Source of the DNA: an uncultured Rhodospirillales bacterium
GTDB taxonomy: Bacteria; Pseudomonadota; Alphaproteobacteria; Acetobacterales; Acetobacteraceae
Reading direction: 5' to 3'
Length of the DNA: 40,521 nucleotides
NCBI GenBank assembly: GCA_903844135.1
Contig: CAIMSN010000024.1
Coordinates: 1 to 40,521 of the forward strand
The notes below the pieces were generated by a model. The model had not been told where the DNA came from. It did not search any database and saw only the letters and a list, made by a program, of their open reading frames with translations. The position numbers were made by a program, and so were the translations under genes. Below, piece after piece: positions 1 to 9,983 of the stretch (position 1 is the stretch's first letter; each line of letters begins with the position of its first letter).

Positions 1-300
1 CGCCAGCATCACGCTCTTCATGCCGGACCCGCAGACCTTGTTGACGGTGGTCGCCGGCACGCTGTCCGGCAGGCCGCCCGCCATCCCGGCCTGGCGCGCC
101 GGCGCCTGGCCGAGCCCCGCGGACAGCACGCAGCCCATCAGCAGTTCGGAGACATCGCCGGGCGGAACCCCGCAGGCGGCGAGCGCTGCGCGTATCGCGA
201 TCCCGCCCAGTTCCGGCGCCGCCAGTCCGCGCAACGCGCCCTGGAACGCGCCGATCGGCGTCCGCCGCGCGGCGACGACGACCACCGGATCGGGGATCAT
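1..300 (-). CDS. Acetyl-CoA C-acyltransferase (thiolase), N-terminal 100 residues, cut by window edge
   Basis: Thiolases condense or cleave acyl-CoA units; next to the leucine genes the likely job is handling acetoacetyl-CoA made by HMG-CoA lyase. The visible 100 residues begin [19 protein letters not shown], the typical thiolase start, and contain [10 protein letters not shown] with Cys90, the nucleophile that carries the acyl group. The rest of the gene, with the C-terminal His and Cys, lies left of position 1. The start codon is 15 bases after the stop of isovaleryl-CoA dehydrogenase on the same strand, so the two are probably co-transcribed behind the TetR gene. The substrate range (acetoacetyl-CoA or longer 3-oxoacyl-CoA) cannot be told from this fragment. 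Confidence 0.9.
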   Translation of the reverse strand, partial: MIPDPVVVVAARRTPIGAFQGALRGLAAPELGGIAIRAALAACGVPPGDVSELLMGCVLSAGLGQAPARQAGMAGGLPDSVPATTVNKVCGSGMKSVMLA

Positions 301-315
301 GCGAACCGCCGCGGG

Positions 316-1476
316 TCAGCCATGGAACAGCTCCCGGCCGATCAGCATGCGACGGATCTCGCTGGTGCCGGCGCCGATCTCGTAGAGCTTGGCATCGCGC
401 AGCAGCCGGCCGGTCGGCATGTCGTTGACGTAGCCGTTGCCCCCGAGAAGCTGGATCGCGTCGAGCGCGACCTCGGTGGCGCGTTCGGCGGCGAACAGGA
501 TCGCGCCGGCCGCATCCTGCCGCGTGGTGCGGCCGAGATCGCAGGCGCGCGCCACCGCATGGACATAGGCCCGCGCGGCGCTGGTCTTGGTGTACATGTC
601 GGCGAGCTTGCCCTGCACCAGTTGGAACGCGCCGATCGGCTGGTCGAACTGCCTGCGTTCCCTGACATAGGGGATCGCCACATCCAGGCACGCCTGCATG
701 ATGCCCAGCGGCCCGCCGGCGAGCACCGCGCGCTCGTAATCGAGCCCGCTCATCAGCACGTTCACGCCGCGTCCCTCTCCGCCGAGGACGTTCTCCACCG
801 GCACCTCGCACGAATCGAACACAAGTTCGCAGGTGTTCGACCCGCGCATGCCGAGCTTGTCGAGCTTGGGGCTGGTACTGAACCCCTTGAAGCCCTTCTC
901 GACGATGAAGGCGGTGATGCCGCGCGGACCGGCCTGCGGATCGGTCTTGACGTAGACGACCAGGATGTCCGCGTCCGGACCGTTGGTGATCCACATCTTG
1001 GTGCCGTTCAGCACGTAGCGGTCGCCGCGCCGCTCGGCCCGCGCCCGCATGCCGACGACGTCGGATCCGGCCCCGGTCTCGCTCATCGCCAGCGCGCCGA
1101 CATGGTCGCCGGACAGCAGACGCGGCAAATAGCGGCGCTTCTGTTCGGCGCTGCCGTTCCGGCGCACCTGATTGACGCAGAGATTGGAGTGCGCACCGTA
1201 GGACAATCCGACCGACGCCGAAGCGCGGCTGATCTCCTCCATGACGATCACGTGCTCGACATAGCCGAGACCGGCGCCGCCATCCCGCTCCTCGACGGTG
1301 ATGCCGAGCAGGCCTAGATCGCCGAACTTCTTCCACAGATCGCCGGGAAACGCATTGTCGCGGTCGATCTCGGCGGCGCGCGGCGCGATCTCGGCGCGCG
1401 CGAAGCGCCGCACCGTGTCGCGCAGCGCCTCCGCGGTCGGATCGGGATCCAGCGCCAGGCCAGGGAAATCTGTCAT
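316..1476 (-). CDS. liuA: Isovaleryl-CoA dehydrogenase
   Basis: FAD-dependent acyl-CoA dehydrogenase of 386 residues, the normal length, converting isovaleryl-CoA to 3-methylcrotonyl-CoA in leucine breakdown and passing electrons to ETF. The flavin and substrate signatures are visible: [11 protein letters not shown] (about 130-140), WITNGPDAD (162-170) and the C-terminal QLLGGNGY and [10 protein letters not shown] segments. The catalytic base of isovaleryl-CoA dehydrogenases sits in a helix reading GLDYER; here it is Glu248. The usual C-terminal Glu of other acyl-CoA dehydrogenases is replaced in IGAGTSE, as expected for this subfamily. In the classic liuABCDE order this gene precedes liuB; here it is on the opposite strand, 10 bases after the TetR gene. 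Confidence 0.95.
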   Translation of the reverse strand: MTDFPGLALDPDPTAEALRDTVRRFARAEIAPRAAEIDRDNAFPGDLWKKFGDLGLLGITVEERDGGAGLGYVEHVIVMEEISRASASVGLSYGAHSNLCVNQVRRNGSAEQKRRYLPRLLSGDHVGALAMSETGAGSDVVGMRARAERRGDRYVLNGTKMWITNGPDADILVVYVKTDPQAGPRGITAFIVEKGFKGFSTSPKLDKLGMRGSNTCELVFDSCEVPVENVLGGEGRGVNVLMSGLDYERAVLAGGPLGIMQACLDVAIPYVRERRQFDQPIGAFQLVQGKLADMYTKTSAARAYVHAVARACDLGRTTRQDAAGAILFAAERATEVALDAIQLLGGNGYVNDMPTGRLLRDAKLYEIGAGTSEIRRMLIGRELFHG

Positions 1477-1486
1477 CGGAAATCCG

Positions 1487-2191
1487 TCATCGTCTGCGTT
1501 CCTTCAGCGTCCGCGCCGGACCCGGGAGAGCGTCCTGCCGCCGCGCCGGCCGGCCGGCACGCGCTGGCGCCGCTTCGGCCAACACTGTCTTCGCCGGTGT
1601 CGCGTAACCGTCGAGCACCAGGGCGGTATGCATCGCGATCACCTGCTCCTCGCTCAGCCGGCCGTTCGGCTTGTACCAGGTGCAGGTCCCGGTCAGCATC
1701 GCCAGCAGCGCATACGCCGCGACCGGGGTGTCGATCGGCCGCAGCGAACCTTCCGCGACGCCACGGTCGAGAATGTCGATCAGGATCCGCTCGTACTGCT
1801 CGCGCATCGCCACGATCGATTCGTAGTTCGGCGCGGTCAGGGCGCGCAGCTCGAAATTCGCGACATAGACTTCGCGCTTCTTCTGCATGTGCGCATGGAG
1901 ATGGTGGGCGATGAAGCGGCGGAGCCGGTCCAGCGCGGTCGCATCGCTGTCCGCGTCCAGCGCCGTATGCGTGCTGTCGATCAGGTCCCGCATGTGCTGG
2001 AAGATGATCCGGAACAGCAGATCCTGCTTGGTCGCCATGTGGTTGTAGAGCGAGGCGGGCTGCAATCCGACCATCATCGCCAGTTGACGCAGGCTCATCG
2101 CCTCGAAGCCGTGCTCGTAGATCAATTGCAGGCCGGCGACACGGATCGCCTCGGCGGTCCTGGCGCCACTGGCTCCAACGGTTCGGCTCAT
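1487..2191 (-). CDS. TetR-family regulator, probable repressor of the leucine locus
   Basis: 234-residue one-component regulator. The N-terminal TetR DNA-binding domain is clear: [32 protein letters not shown] (about 28-60) is a helix-turn-helix with the usual SLYNH recognition helix and following Lys/Asp-Leu. The C-terminal half, rich in hydrophobic helices ([18 protein letters not shown]), is the ligand pocket, likely for an acyl-CoA. The last 35 or so residues are Ala/Arg-rich and may be disordered. It is the first gene of a minus-strand unit with liuA and the thiolase and diverges from liuB, which places it well to control both directions. TetR-type regulators of liu genes (LiuQ) are known in other proteobacteria; orthology here is inference. 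GAGAGGG lies upstream of the ATG. Confidence 0.85.
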   Translation of the reverse strand: MSRTVGASGARTAEAIRVAGLQLIYEHGFEAMSLRQLAMMVGLQPASLYNHMATKQDLLFRIIFQHMRDLIDSTHTALDADSDATALDRLRRFIAHHLHAHMQKKREVYVANFELRALTAPNYESIVAMREQYERILIDILDRGVAEGSLRPIDTPVAAYALLAMLTGTCTWYKPNGRLSEEQVIAMHTALVLDGYATPAKTVLAEAAPARAGRPARRQDALPGPARTLKERRR

Positions 2192-2274
2192 GCCCGCCCT
2201 CTCACGCGTCCGGCCCCGCTTTGGGCGACGCTTCCGGCTACGCTTACGCCCGACGACGGGCCCAAAAGAAACTT

Positions 2275-2286
2275 ACGGTCGACCGT
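2275..2286. promoter_or_regulatory. Perfect 12-bp palindrome between tetR and liuB, candidate operator
   Basis: ACGGTCGACCGT is a perfect palindrome inside the 149-base divergent gap, about 55 bases before the liuB ATG and 84 before the TetR ATG. TetR dimers bind palindromes of this kind. A CATAAT hexamer at 2311-2316 could be the -10 of the plus-strand promoter, but no convincing -35 accompanies it. Binding by the neighbouring regulator is inference. Confidence 0.45.
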
Positions 2287-2340
2287 TTACTCCGGCAAGC
2301 GGTTTGTGCTCATAATCCGCTGCGCCTTCGAGGACGTTCC

Positions 2341-3948
2341 ATGACCGTCATCGCCTCACGGATTGATACGCGCTCGCACTCTTTCTTGTGCAACGCAGCA
2401 GCGATGCGCAACCTGGTGGACGATCTCCGGATGGTCGCGGCGCGGACGCGTCAGGGCGGCGACGCCAAATCCCGGCAGCGGCATCTCGATCGCGGCAAGC
2501 TGTTGCCGCGCGATCGGGTGCGAACCCTGCTCGATCCGCTGAGCCCGTTCCTGGAAATCGGCCAGCTCGCTGCGCACGGGCTGTACGACGACGAGGTGCC
2601 GTCCGCCGGGCTGATCGCAGGCATCGGTCGGATCTCCGGCCGGGAATGCATGATCGTCGCCAACGACGCCACCATCAAGGGCGGCACCTATTACCCGATG
2701 ACGGTCAAGAAGCATCTCCGGGCGCAGGAGATCGCGGCGCAGAATCGTCTGCCCTGCCTGTATCTGGTCGATTCCGGCGGCGCCAACCTTCCCAGCCAGG
2801 ACGAGGTGTTTCCCGATCGCGACCATTTCGGCCGGATCTTCTACAACCAGGCGACGATGTCGGCCGACGGCATCGCCCAGATCGCCGTGGTGATGGGATC
2901 CTGCACCGCGGGCGGCGCCTATGTTCCGGCCATGTCGGACGAGACCATCATCGTCCGCGAGCAGGGCACGATCTTTCTCGGCGGACCGCCACTGGTCAGG
3001 GCCGCCACCGGCGAGATCGTCAGTGCGGAGGATCTCGGCGGCGCCGACGTGCATTGCCGGAGCTCAGGCGTCGCCGATCATTATGCCGAGAACGACGCCC
3101 ACGCGATCGGCATCGCACGGCAGGTGGTCGCCCGCCTCAACACCCGGAAGGCGACCGGGCTGGAGATGCGGCCGCCGGTCGATCCTCTCCACGATCCGGA
3201 GGAGATCTACGGGATCGTGCCCGCAGACCGGCGCACGCCGTACGATGCGCGCGATGTCATCGCCCGCATCGTCGACGGCAGCGTCCTGGAGGAGTTCAAG
3301 GCACTGTATGGCACCACCCTGGTCACCGGGTTCGCCCATGTCTGGGGCTGTCCCGTGGGCATCCTCGCCAATAACGGCATCCTGTTCGGCGACAGCGCCA
3401 AGAAGGGCGCGCATTTCGTCGAACTCTGCGCACAGCGCGGGATCCCGCTGGTGTTCCTGCAGAACATCACCGGCTTCATGGTCGGCCGGAAATACGAGGC
3501 GGACGGGATCGCCAAGGAGGGCGCCAAGCTGGTCAACGCCGTGGCCACCGCCGCGGTGCCGAAATTCACCGTGGTGACGGGCGGGAGTTTCGGCGCCGGC
3601 AATTACGGCATGTGCGGGCGCGCCTTCTCTCCCCGCTTTCTGTGGATGTGGCCGAATGCCCGGATCGGCGTCATGGGGGGCGAGCAGGCGGCCTCGGTGC
3701 TGGCGCAGGTGCGGCGCGACGGCCTCGAACGCGATGGCCGCTCCTGGAGCGTCGACGACGAAGCCGCGTTCAAAGCGCCGATCCTCGAACAGTACGAGCG
3801 GCAAGGCCATCCGTACTATGCCAGCGGCCGGCTGTGGGACGACGGGGTGATCGATCCGGCCGATACCCGCCGCGTGCTGGGCCTGTCGATCTCCGCGTCG
3901 CTCAACGCGCCGATCCCGCCGACTCGCTTCGGCCTGTTCCGGATGTGA
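2341..3948 (+). CDS. liuB: 3-Methylcrotonyl-CoA carboxylase, carboxyltransferase (beta) subunit
   Basis: Transfers CO2 from carboxybiotin on the LiuD subunit to 3-methylcrotonyl-CoA, giving 3-methylglutaconyl-CoA. The ATG at 2341 gives 535 residues, matching MCC beta subunits; the frame is open 120 bases further upstream but that part is in the promoter region and unlike the family. Two crotonase-fold carboxyltransferase halves are visible: the N-terminal part with [27 protein letters not shown] and [16 protein letters not shown], and the C-terminal part with [25 protein letters not shown] and [16 protein letters not shown]. These are diagnostic for MCC beta over propionyl-CoA carboxylase. 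It is the first plus-strand gene of the cluster, four bases before liuC. Confidence 0.95.
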   Translation: MTVIASRIDTRSHSFLCNAAAMRNLVDDLRMVAARTRQGGDAKSRQRHLDRGKLLPRDRVRTLLDPLSPFLEIGQLAAHGLYDDEVPSAGLIAGIGRISGRECMIVANDATIKGGTYYPMTVKKHLRAQEIAAQNRLPCLYLVDSGGANLPSQDEVFPDRDHFGRIFYNQATMSADGIAQIAVVMGSCTAGGAYVPAMSDETIIVREQGTIFLGGPPLVRAATGEIVSAEDLGGADVHCRSSGVADHYAENDAHAIGIARQVVARLNTRKATGLEMRPPVDPLHDPEEIYGIVPADRRTPYDARDVIARIVDGSVLEEFKALYGTTLVTGFAHVWGCPVGILANNGILFGDSAKKGAHFVELCAQRGIPLVFLQNITGFMVGRKYEADGIAKEGAKLVNAVATAAVPKFTVVTGGSFGAGNYGMCGRAFSPRFLWMWPNARIGVMGGEQAASVLAQVRRDGLERDGRSWSVDDEAAFKAPILEQYERQGHPYYASGRLWDDGVIDPADTRRVLGLSISASLNAPIPPTRFGLFRM

Positions 3949-3952
3949 TGCG

Positions 3953-4735
3953 ATGAACGCGGTGCTGCAGCATGTGGACGATCGGGGCGTCGCGTCGCTG
4001 ATCCTGAACCGTCCCGCCCTACGCAACGCGTTCGACGAGACCGTGATCGCCGACCTGACCGCCAGGCTCGAGACGCTCGCCGGAATGCCGGGGCTGCGCG
4101 CCCTGGTGCTGTCCGGCAACGGCAGTTGTTTCTCCGCCGGTGCCGATCTCGACTGGATGCGCCGGACCGCCGCCTATGGCGCTGCCGAAAACCTGGCCGA
4201 CGCGGAACGGCTGGCCGCGCTGATGCGAGCGCTCGACCGGTTCCCGCGCCCGACCATCGCCCGGGTGCAGGGTCCCGCCTATGGCGGCGGCGTCGGCCTG
4301 GTCGCCTGCTGCGACATCGTCGTCGCCGCGCCGGAGGCGCGTTTCTGCCTCAGCGAGGTCAGGCTCGGGCTGATCCCGGCGGTGATCGCGCCCTATCTGG
4401 TCCGGGCGATCGGCGCCCGGCACGCGCGGCGCCATGTCCTGACTGGTGCGCCGTTCTCCGCCGCTCACGCGCTCTCGCTCGGCCTGGTGCACGAGCTGGC
4501 AGAGGCGGACGCGCTGGACGAGGCGGTCGCGCGCATCGTCGCCGATCTGCTCGACGGGGCGCCGGACGCACAGCGCGAAGCCAAGGCGCTGATCGCCCTG
4601 TGCGAGGCCGGCGACCACGAAGCGCTACCGGCGGAGACCGCGCGCCGGATCGCCGAACGCCGCGCCACCGGCGAGGCCAGAGACGGGATCCGCGCCTTCC
4701 TTTCCCGCACAGCACCCCCCTGGCGGCAGGGCTGA
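3953..4735 (+). CDS. liuC: 3-Methylglutaconyl-CoA hydratase (crotonase family)
   Basis: 260-residue crotonase-fold enzyme that hydrates 3-methylglutaconyl-CoA to HMG-CoA, the fourth leucine step. The oxyanion-hole and substrate segments are present: SAGADLDWMR (61-70) and GPAYGGGVGLVACCD (107-121). The first catalytic Glu of standard enoyl-CoA hydratases is replaced by Gly at about 115, whereas Glu135 in FCLSEVRLGLIPA is kept; this pattern is what bacterial LiuC proteins show. It lies between the two MCC subunit genes with gaps of four bases on either side, as in other liu operons. A general short-chain enoyl-CoA hydratase is less likely given the location and this motif. Confidence 0.92.
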   Translation: MNAVLQHVDDRGVASLILNRPALRNAFDETVIADLTARLETLAGMPGLRALVLSGNGSCFSAGADLDWMRRTAAYGAAENLADAERLAALMRALDRFPRPTIARVQGPAYGGGVGLVACCDIVVAAPEARFCLSEVRLGLIPAVIAPYLVRAIGARHARRHVLTGAPFSAAHALSLGLVHELAEADALDEAVARIVADLLDGAPDAQREAKALIALCEAGDHEALPAETARRIAERRATGEARDGIRAFLSRTAPPWRQG

Positions 4736-4739
4736 GGCG

Positions 4740-6746
4740 ATGTTCGGCAAGATCCTGATCGCCAACCGGGGTGAGATCGCCTGCAGGGTGATCGATACCG
4801 CGCGGCGCATGGGCGTCGCCAGCGTCGCGGTCTATTCCGAGGCGGATCGCGACGCACGGCATGTCGCCCTCGCCGACCAGGCCTTCGCGATCGGGCCGGC
4901 GCCGGCGCGGCAGAGCTATCTCGACGCCGGGCGGATCCTCGAAGCGGCGCGCCGCGCCGGCGCGGAGGCGATCCATCCCGGCTACGGGTTCCTGTCGGAG
5001 AATGCCGATTTCGCGCAGGCCTGCGTCGATGCCGGGCTGGTCTTCATCGGGCCGCCAGCGGCGGCGATCCGGACCATGGGCTCCAAGGCGGCCGCCAAGA
5101 CGCTGCTGGAGCGTTCCGGCGTGCCGCTGGTGCCCGGCTATCACGGCGCCGACCAGTCGGTCGCGGCACTGTCGGAGGCGGCCGAGCGGATCGGCTATCC
5201 GGTGCTGCTGAAGGCCTCCGCCGGCGGCGGCGGGCGCGGCATGCGGGTGGTGGCGCACGCCACCGACCTGGCCGAGGCGATCGCCCAGGCCGCGGCGGAG
5301 GCGCGCGCGTCGTTCGGCGACGGCCATCTCCTGCTGGAGGCCTACCTCGCCGCGCCGCGTCACATCGAGATCCAGATTTTCGCCGACATGCACGGCAACG
5401 TCGTCTCGCTGCACGAGCGCGACTGCTCGATCCAGCGGCGTCACCAGAAGGTGCTCGAGGAGACCCCCGCCCCGTTTCTCCATCAGGCGCAGCGCGACGC
5501 GCTCGGCGCGGCGGCGATCCAGGCGGCGCGGGCGGTCGGTTACGTCGGCGCCGGCACCGTGGAGTTCATCTGCCAGGATGACCGGTTCTATTTCATGGAG
5601 ATGAACACGCGTCTCCAGGTCGAGCACCCGGTCACGGAGATGGTGACCGGCCTCGATCTGGTGGAATGGCAGTTGCGGGTCGCCGCCGGCGCCGTCCTGC
5701 CGGAGACGCAGGAGCGCATCGCGATGCGCGGTCATGCGATCGAAGCCAGGATCTGCGCCGAGGATCCGGCGCGCGACTTCCTGCCTTCGACCGGCCGGAT
5801 CGTGATGCTGCGCGAGCCGCCGACCGGACCTCAGGTGCGGATCGATACCGGCGTCCGCGAAGGCGATTCGATCGGTCCCGACTACGACTCGATGATCGCC
5901 AAGCTGATCGTCTGGGGCGAGGATCGCGCGACCGCGGTACGCCGGCTCGCGTCGGCGCTCGACCAGTACCAGCTCGCCGGACCGCAGACCAACCTCGCCT
6001 TGCTGCGCAGGATCGTCGGTCATGCCGGGTTCGTCGCCGGCGGGGTCGATACCGGCTTCATCGCAAGCCATCCCGACCTGTGCCAGACCGGCGCCGACAC
6101 GCTGCAGCGCCCTGCCCTGGCCGCCGCCTGCGTCGGCCTCCTCGCCGCGCTCGCCTCGGAGCGCGCGCCTCGCGACGGCGATCCGTTTTCGCCCTGGGCG
6201 GTGGCGGATGGCTGGCAGTTGAACGGCGTCCCACGCACGGATCTCTCCCTGGGCTGGAACGACACGATCCTGGCCATCGCGGCCTTTCCGGCTTCGGACG
6301 GAGGCTGGCGGCTCGAACTTCCGCAGGGCGACGCGATCGTGACCGCGGCCGTCACCCGCGACCAGACTTGTCGGATGGTCGAGCTGGAGCTCGATGGCGC
6401 GCGCACCCGGCATCGGCTGGTGCGCGACCGAGACCGGCTGATCGTGACCGGGACCGGCGGCGACACGATGTTCACCGTCCTCGATCCGTTCCTGCCGCCG
6501 CCGTCGGAAGCGCGCATCGATCATCGCCTCGCCGCGCCGACCCCGGCACGCGTGGTGCGGGTGCTGGTCGCGGCCGGAGCGACCGTCGCAAAAGGCGACC
6601 GGCTCGTCATTCTCGAGGCGATGAAGATGGAGACCACCCTGTATGCGCCGACCGATGGCGTGATCGAGGCGGTGCTTGTGCAGCCCGACGACCATGTCGA
6701 GGACGGAGTCGAGCTGCTGCGCTTCGTCGTCGAGCAGGCGCCATGA
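4740..6746 (+). CDS. liuD: 3-Methylcrotonyl-CoA carboxylase, biotin carboxylase/biotin carrier (alpha) subunit
   Basis: 668-residue biotin-dependent subunit. From the N-terminus: biotin carboxylase domain (about 1-446) beginning FGKILIANRGEIACRVI, with the ATP-grasp glycine loop ASAGGGGRGMRVV and MEMNTRLQVEHPVTE; then a linker domain contacting LiuB; then a biotinyl domain (about 595-668) with EAMKMET, in which Lys629 carries biotin. It carboxylates biotin with bicarbonate and ATP and hands the group to LiuB. Its TGA overlaps the ATG of liuE (ATGA), implying translational coupling. Distinguished from propionyl- or acetyl-CoA carboxylase mainly by its place between liuC and liuE. Confidence 0.95.
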   Translation: MFGKILIANRGEIACRVIDTARRMGVASVAVYSEADRDARHVALADQAFAIGPAPARQSYLDAGRILEAARRAGAEAIHPGYGFLSENADFAQACVDAGLVFIGPPAAAIRTMGSKAAAKTLLERSGVPLVPGYHGADQSVAALSEAAERIGYPVLLKASAGGGGRGMRVVAHATDLAEAIAQAAAEARASFGDGHLLLEAYLAAPRHIEIQIFADMHGNVVSLHERDCSIQRRHQKVLEETPAPFLHQAQRDALGAAAIQAARAVGYVGAGTVEFICQDDRFYFMEMNTRLQVEHPVTEMVTGLDLVEWQLRVAAGAVLPETQERIAMRGHAIEARICAEDPARDFLPSTGRIVMLREPPTGPQVRIDTGVREGDSIGPDYDSMIAKLIVWGEDRATAVRRLASALDQYQLAGPQTNLALLRRIVGHAGFVAGGVDTGFIASHPDLCQTGADTLQRPALAAACVGLLAALASERAPRDGDPFSPWAVADGWQLNGVPRTDLSLGWNDTILAIAAFPASDGGWRLELPQGDAIVTAAVTRDQTCRMVELELDGARTRHRLVRDRDRLIVTGTGGDTMFTVLDPFLPPPSEARIDHRLAAPTPARVVRVLVAAGATVAKGDRLVILEAMKMETTLYAPTDGVIEAVLVQPDDHVEDGVELLRFVVEQAP

Positions 6747-7639
6747 GTTTTCCATCCTCCGTCCGCATCGTCGAGGTCGGCCCGCGCGACGGGCTGCAGA
6801 ACGAGCCCGATCCGGTCCCGATCGCGGCGCGCGTGGCGCTGGTCGATGCGCTGACCGCGTCCGGTGTGGCCGAGATCGAGGTCGGCAGCTTCGTCTCTCC
6901 CGCCCGGGTGCCACAGATGGCCAGCACCGGCGCGGTGTTCGCCGCGATCCAGCGCGATCGGCGCGTGCTGTATTCGGCTCTGGTGCCGAACCTGCAGGGA
7001 CTCGCCGACGCGCAGGCGAGCGGCGTCACCGAGATCTCGGTGTTCGTCTCGGCCTCGGAGAGCTTCTCCAGGCGCAACATCAATTGCGGCATCGCGCAGA
7101 GCCTGGACCGAGCCGGCGGGGTGGTCGCGCGGGCACGCGCATCGGAATTGCGGGTCCGCGGCTACGTGTCGTGCGTTCTCGGCTGTCCGTACGAGGGCGC
7201 CGTCGATCCCGACATCGTCGCCCGCATCGCCCTCGACCTGCAGACGATGGGCTGCCGGCAGATCTCGCTCGGCGACACCATCGGCGTCGGAACCCCGCGT
7301 CGGGCGCGGAGCCTGATCGACCGGGTGGCGCGCGACGTCCCGCTCGAAGCCCTGGCGCTGCATTTCCACGACACCTACGGCCAGGCGCTGGCCAACATCT
7401 TCGCCTGCCTGGAGCTCGGTGTCTCGACGATCGACAGCGCCGTCGCCGGCCTCGGCGGCTGCCCGTATGCGCCCGGGGCCGGTGGCAACGTGGCGACCGA
7501 GGACGTCGTCTTCATGCTGAACGGAATGGGAATCGATCATGGCATCGACCTCGAGCTGATCTGTCAGGCCGGCCGGCGCCTCTGCTCGGTCCTGGGCAGG
7601 CAGACCGGCTCGCGCGTCGCCCGCGCGAGACCGCCATAG
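6743..7639 (+). CDS. liuE: Hydroxymethylglutaryl-CoA lyase
   Basis: 298-residue TIM-barrel lyase splitting HMG-CoA into acetoacetate and acetyl-CoA, the last leucine step. Visible signatures: VGPRDGLQNE (12-21, with the catalytic Arg15 and metal ligand Asp16), LHFHDTYGQA with metal ligands His207 and His209, and the family signature AGLGGCPYAPGAGGNVATED with catalytic Cys240. The start was taken at 6743, overlapping the liuD stop, because VRIVEVGPRDGLQNE must follow closely; the frame is open far upstream but that is a shadow of liuD. A 95-base gap follows before the bkd genes, the first real break in the plus-strand run. Confidence 0.95.
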   Translation: MSFPSSVRIVEVGPRDGLQNEPDPVPIAARVALVDALTASGVAEIEVGSFVSPARVPQMASTGAVFAAIQRDRRVLYSALVPNLQGLADAQASGVTEISVFVSASESFSRRNINCGIAQSLDRAGGVVARARASELRVRGYVSCVLGCPYEGAVDPDIVARIALDLQTMGCRQISLGDTIGVGTPRRARSLIDRVARDVPLEALALHFHDTYGQALANIFACLELGVSTIDSAVAGLGGCPYAPGAGGNVATEDVVFMLNGMGIDHGIDLELICQAGRRLCSVLGRQTGSRVARARPP

Positions 7640-7658
7640 CCACCCCTTCACTCCGACC

Positions 7659-7683
7659 ACACCTCGACGACACCTCGACGACA
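7659..7683 (+). repeat. Short tandem repeat in the liuE-bkdA1 gap
   Basis: ACACCTCGACG occurs twice head-to-tail (7659-7669 and 7670-7680), followed by ACA. Just after it GACGC (7684-7688) and GCGTC (7697-7701) could form a five-pair hairpin, then GATAAG, which resembles a -10 element. The gap may hold a second promoter for the bkd genes; this is weak evidence. Confidence 0.3.
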
Positions 7684-7713
7684 GACGCCGCAAGAAGCGT
7701 CGCGACACGATAA

Positions 7714-8964
<1,251 letters not shown>

Positions 8965-8966
8965 TC

Positions 8967-9983
8967 ATGACGACGATGACGATGATCCGCGCGATCAACT
9001 CAGCGCTCGACGTGATGATGTCCCGCGATCCGGACGTACTGGTGTTCGGCGAGGATGTCGGCTATTTCGGCGGCGTGTTTCGCGTGACCGAAGGTCTTGC
9101 CGCCAAGCATGGCCCGACCCGCTGCTTCGACACGCCGATCTCCGAGGGCGGCATCATCGCCACCGCGATCGGCATGGGCGCCTACGGGCTGCGTCCGGTG
9201 GCCGAGATCCAGTTCGCCGACTACATCCTTCCCGCCTACGACCAGTTGGTCTCCGAGGCCGCCCGGCTGCGCTACCGCTCCGGCGGCGAGTTCTGGTCGC
9301 CGATCACCGTGCGCTCGCCCTATGGCGGCGGCATCTTCGGCGGCCAGACGCACAGCGCCAGCCCCGAGGCCCTGTTCGCGCATGTGTGCGGGCTCAAGAC
9401 CGTGATCCCGTCCAATCCCTACGACGCCAAGGGTCTGCTGATCGCCGCGATCGAGGATGACGACCCGGTGATCTTCATGGAGCCGAAGCGCATCTACAAC
9501 GGGCCGTTCGACGGGCGCTTCGAGCAGCCGGTCTCCGCCTGGGCGCGGCATCCGTCGAGCGAGGTGCCGGACGGGCACTATGTCGTCCCGCTGGGCAAGG
9601 CGGCGATCGTGCGCGGCGGCGAGGCGATCACGGTGCTCGCCTACGGCACGATGGTGCATGTCGCTCTGGCCGCCGCCGCCGAATCCGGCGCGGATGCGGA
9701 AATCATCGATCTGCGCAGTATCGTTCCGCTCGATCTCGACACCATCGTGGAGTCCGTCCGCAAGACCCGACGCTGCGTGGTGGTGCACGAGGCGTCCCGC
9801 TTCGCGGGATTTGGTGCGGAACTCTGCGCCCTGGTGCAGGAGCGCTGCTTCTATCACCTGGAGGCGCCGATCGAGCGCGTGTGCGGCTGGGACACGCCCT
9901 ACCCGCACGCCTTCGAATGGGACTATTTCCCGGGACCGTCCCGGGTGATCGCCGCGATGCAACGCGCGCTGAGAGGTCTGTGA
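8967..9983 (+). CDS. bkdA2: Branched-chain 2-oxoacid dehydrogenase E1 component, beta subunit
   Basis: 338-residue transketolase-like partner of E1alpha. It begins MTTMTMIRAINSALDVMM and carries FGEDVGYFGGVFRVTEGL (TPP-binding Glu), FDTPISEGGIIATAIGMGAYG, and RSPYGGGIFGGQTHSASPEA, all typical of E1beta from branched-chain complexes. The C-terminal transketolase domain includes VLAYGTMVHVAL and the segment AEIIDLRSIVPLDLDTI. The frame extends upstream inside bkdA1, but the ATG at 8967 is the family start. Its TGA overlaps the ATG of the E2 gene by one base. Confidence 0.95.
   Translation: MTTMTMIRAINSALDVMMSRDPDVLVFGEDVGYFGGVFRVTEGLAAKHGPTRCFDTPISEGGIIATAIGMGAYGLRPVAEIQFADYILPAYDQLVSEAARLRYRSGGEFWSPITVRSPYGGGIFGGQTHSASPEALFAHVCGLKTVIPSNPYDAKGLLIAAIEDDDPVIFMEPKRIYNGPFDGRFEQPVSAWARHPSSEVPDGHYVVPLGKAAIVRGGEAITVLAYGTMVHVALAAAAESGADAEIIDLRSIVPLDLDTIVESVRKTRRCVVVHEASRFAGFGAELCALVQERCFYHLEAPIERVCGWDTPYPHAFEWDYFPGPSRVIAAMQRALRGL

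Noticed and set aside
4359-6914. 851-codon open frame antisense to liuC/liuD
   Set aside because: Arg/His/Gly-rich translation with no family resemblance, fully overlapping genes with intact catalytic motifs; a product of high GC content.
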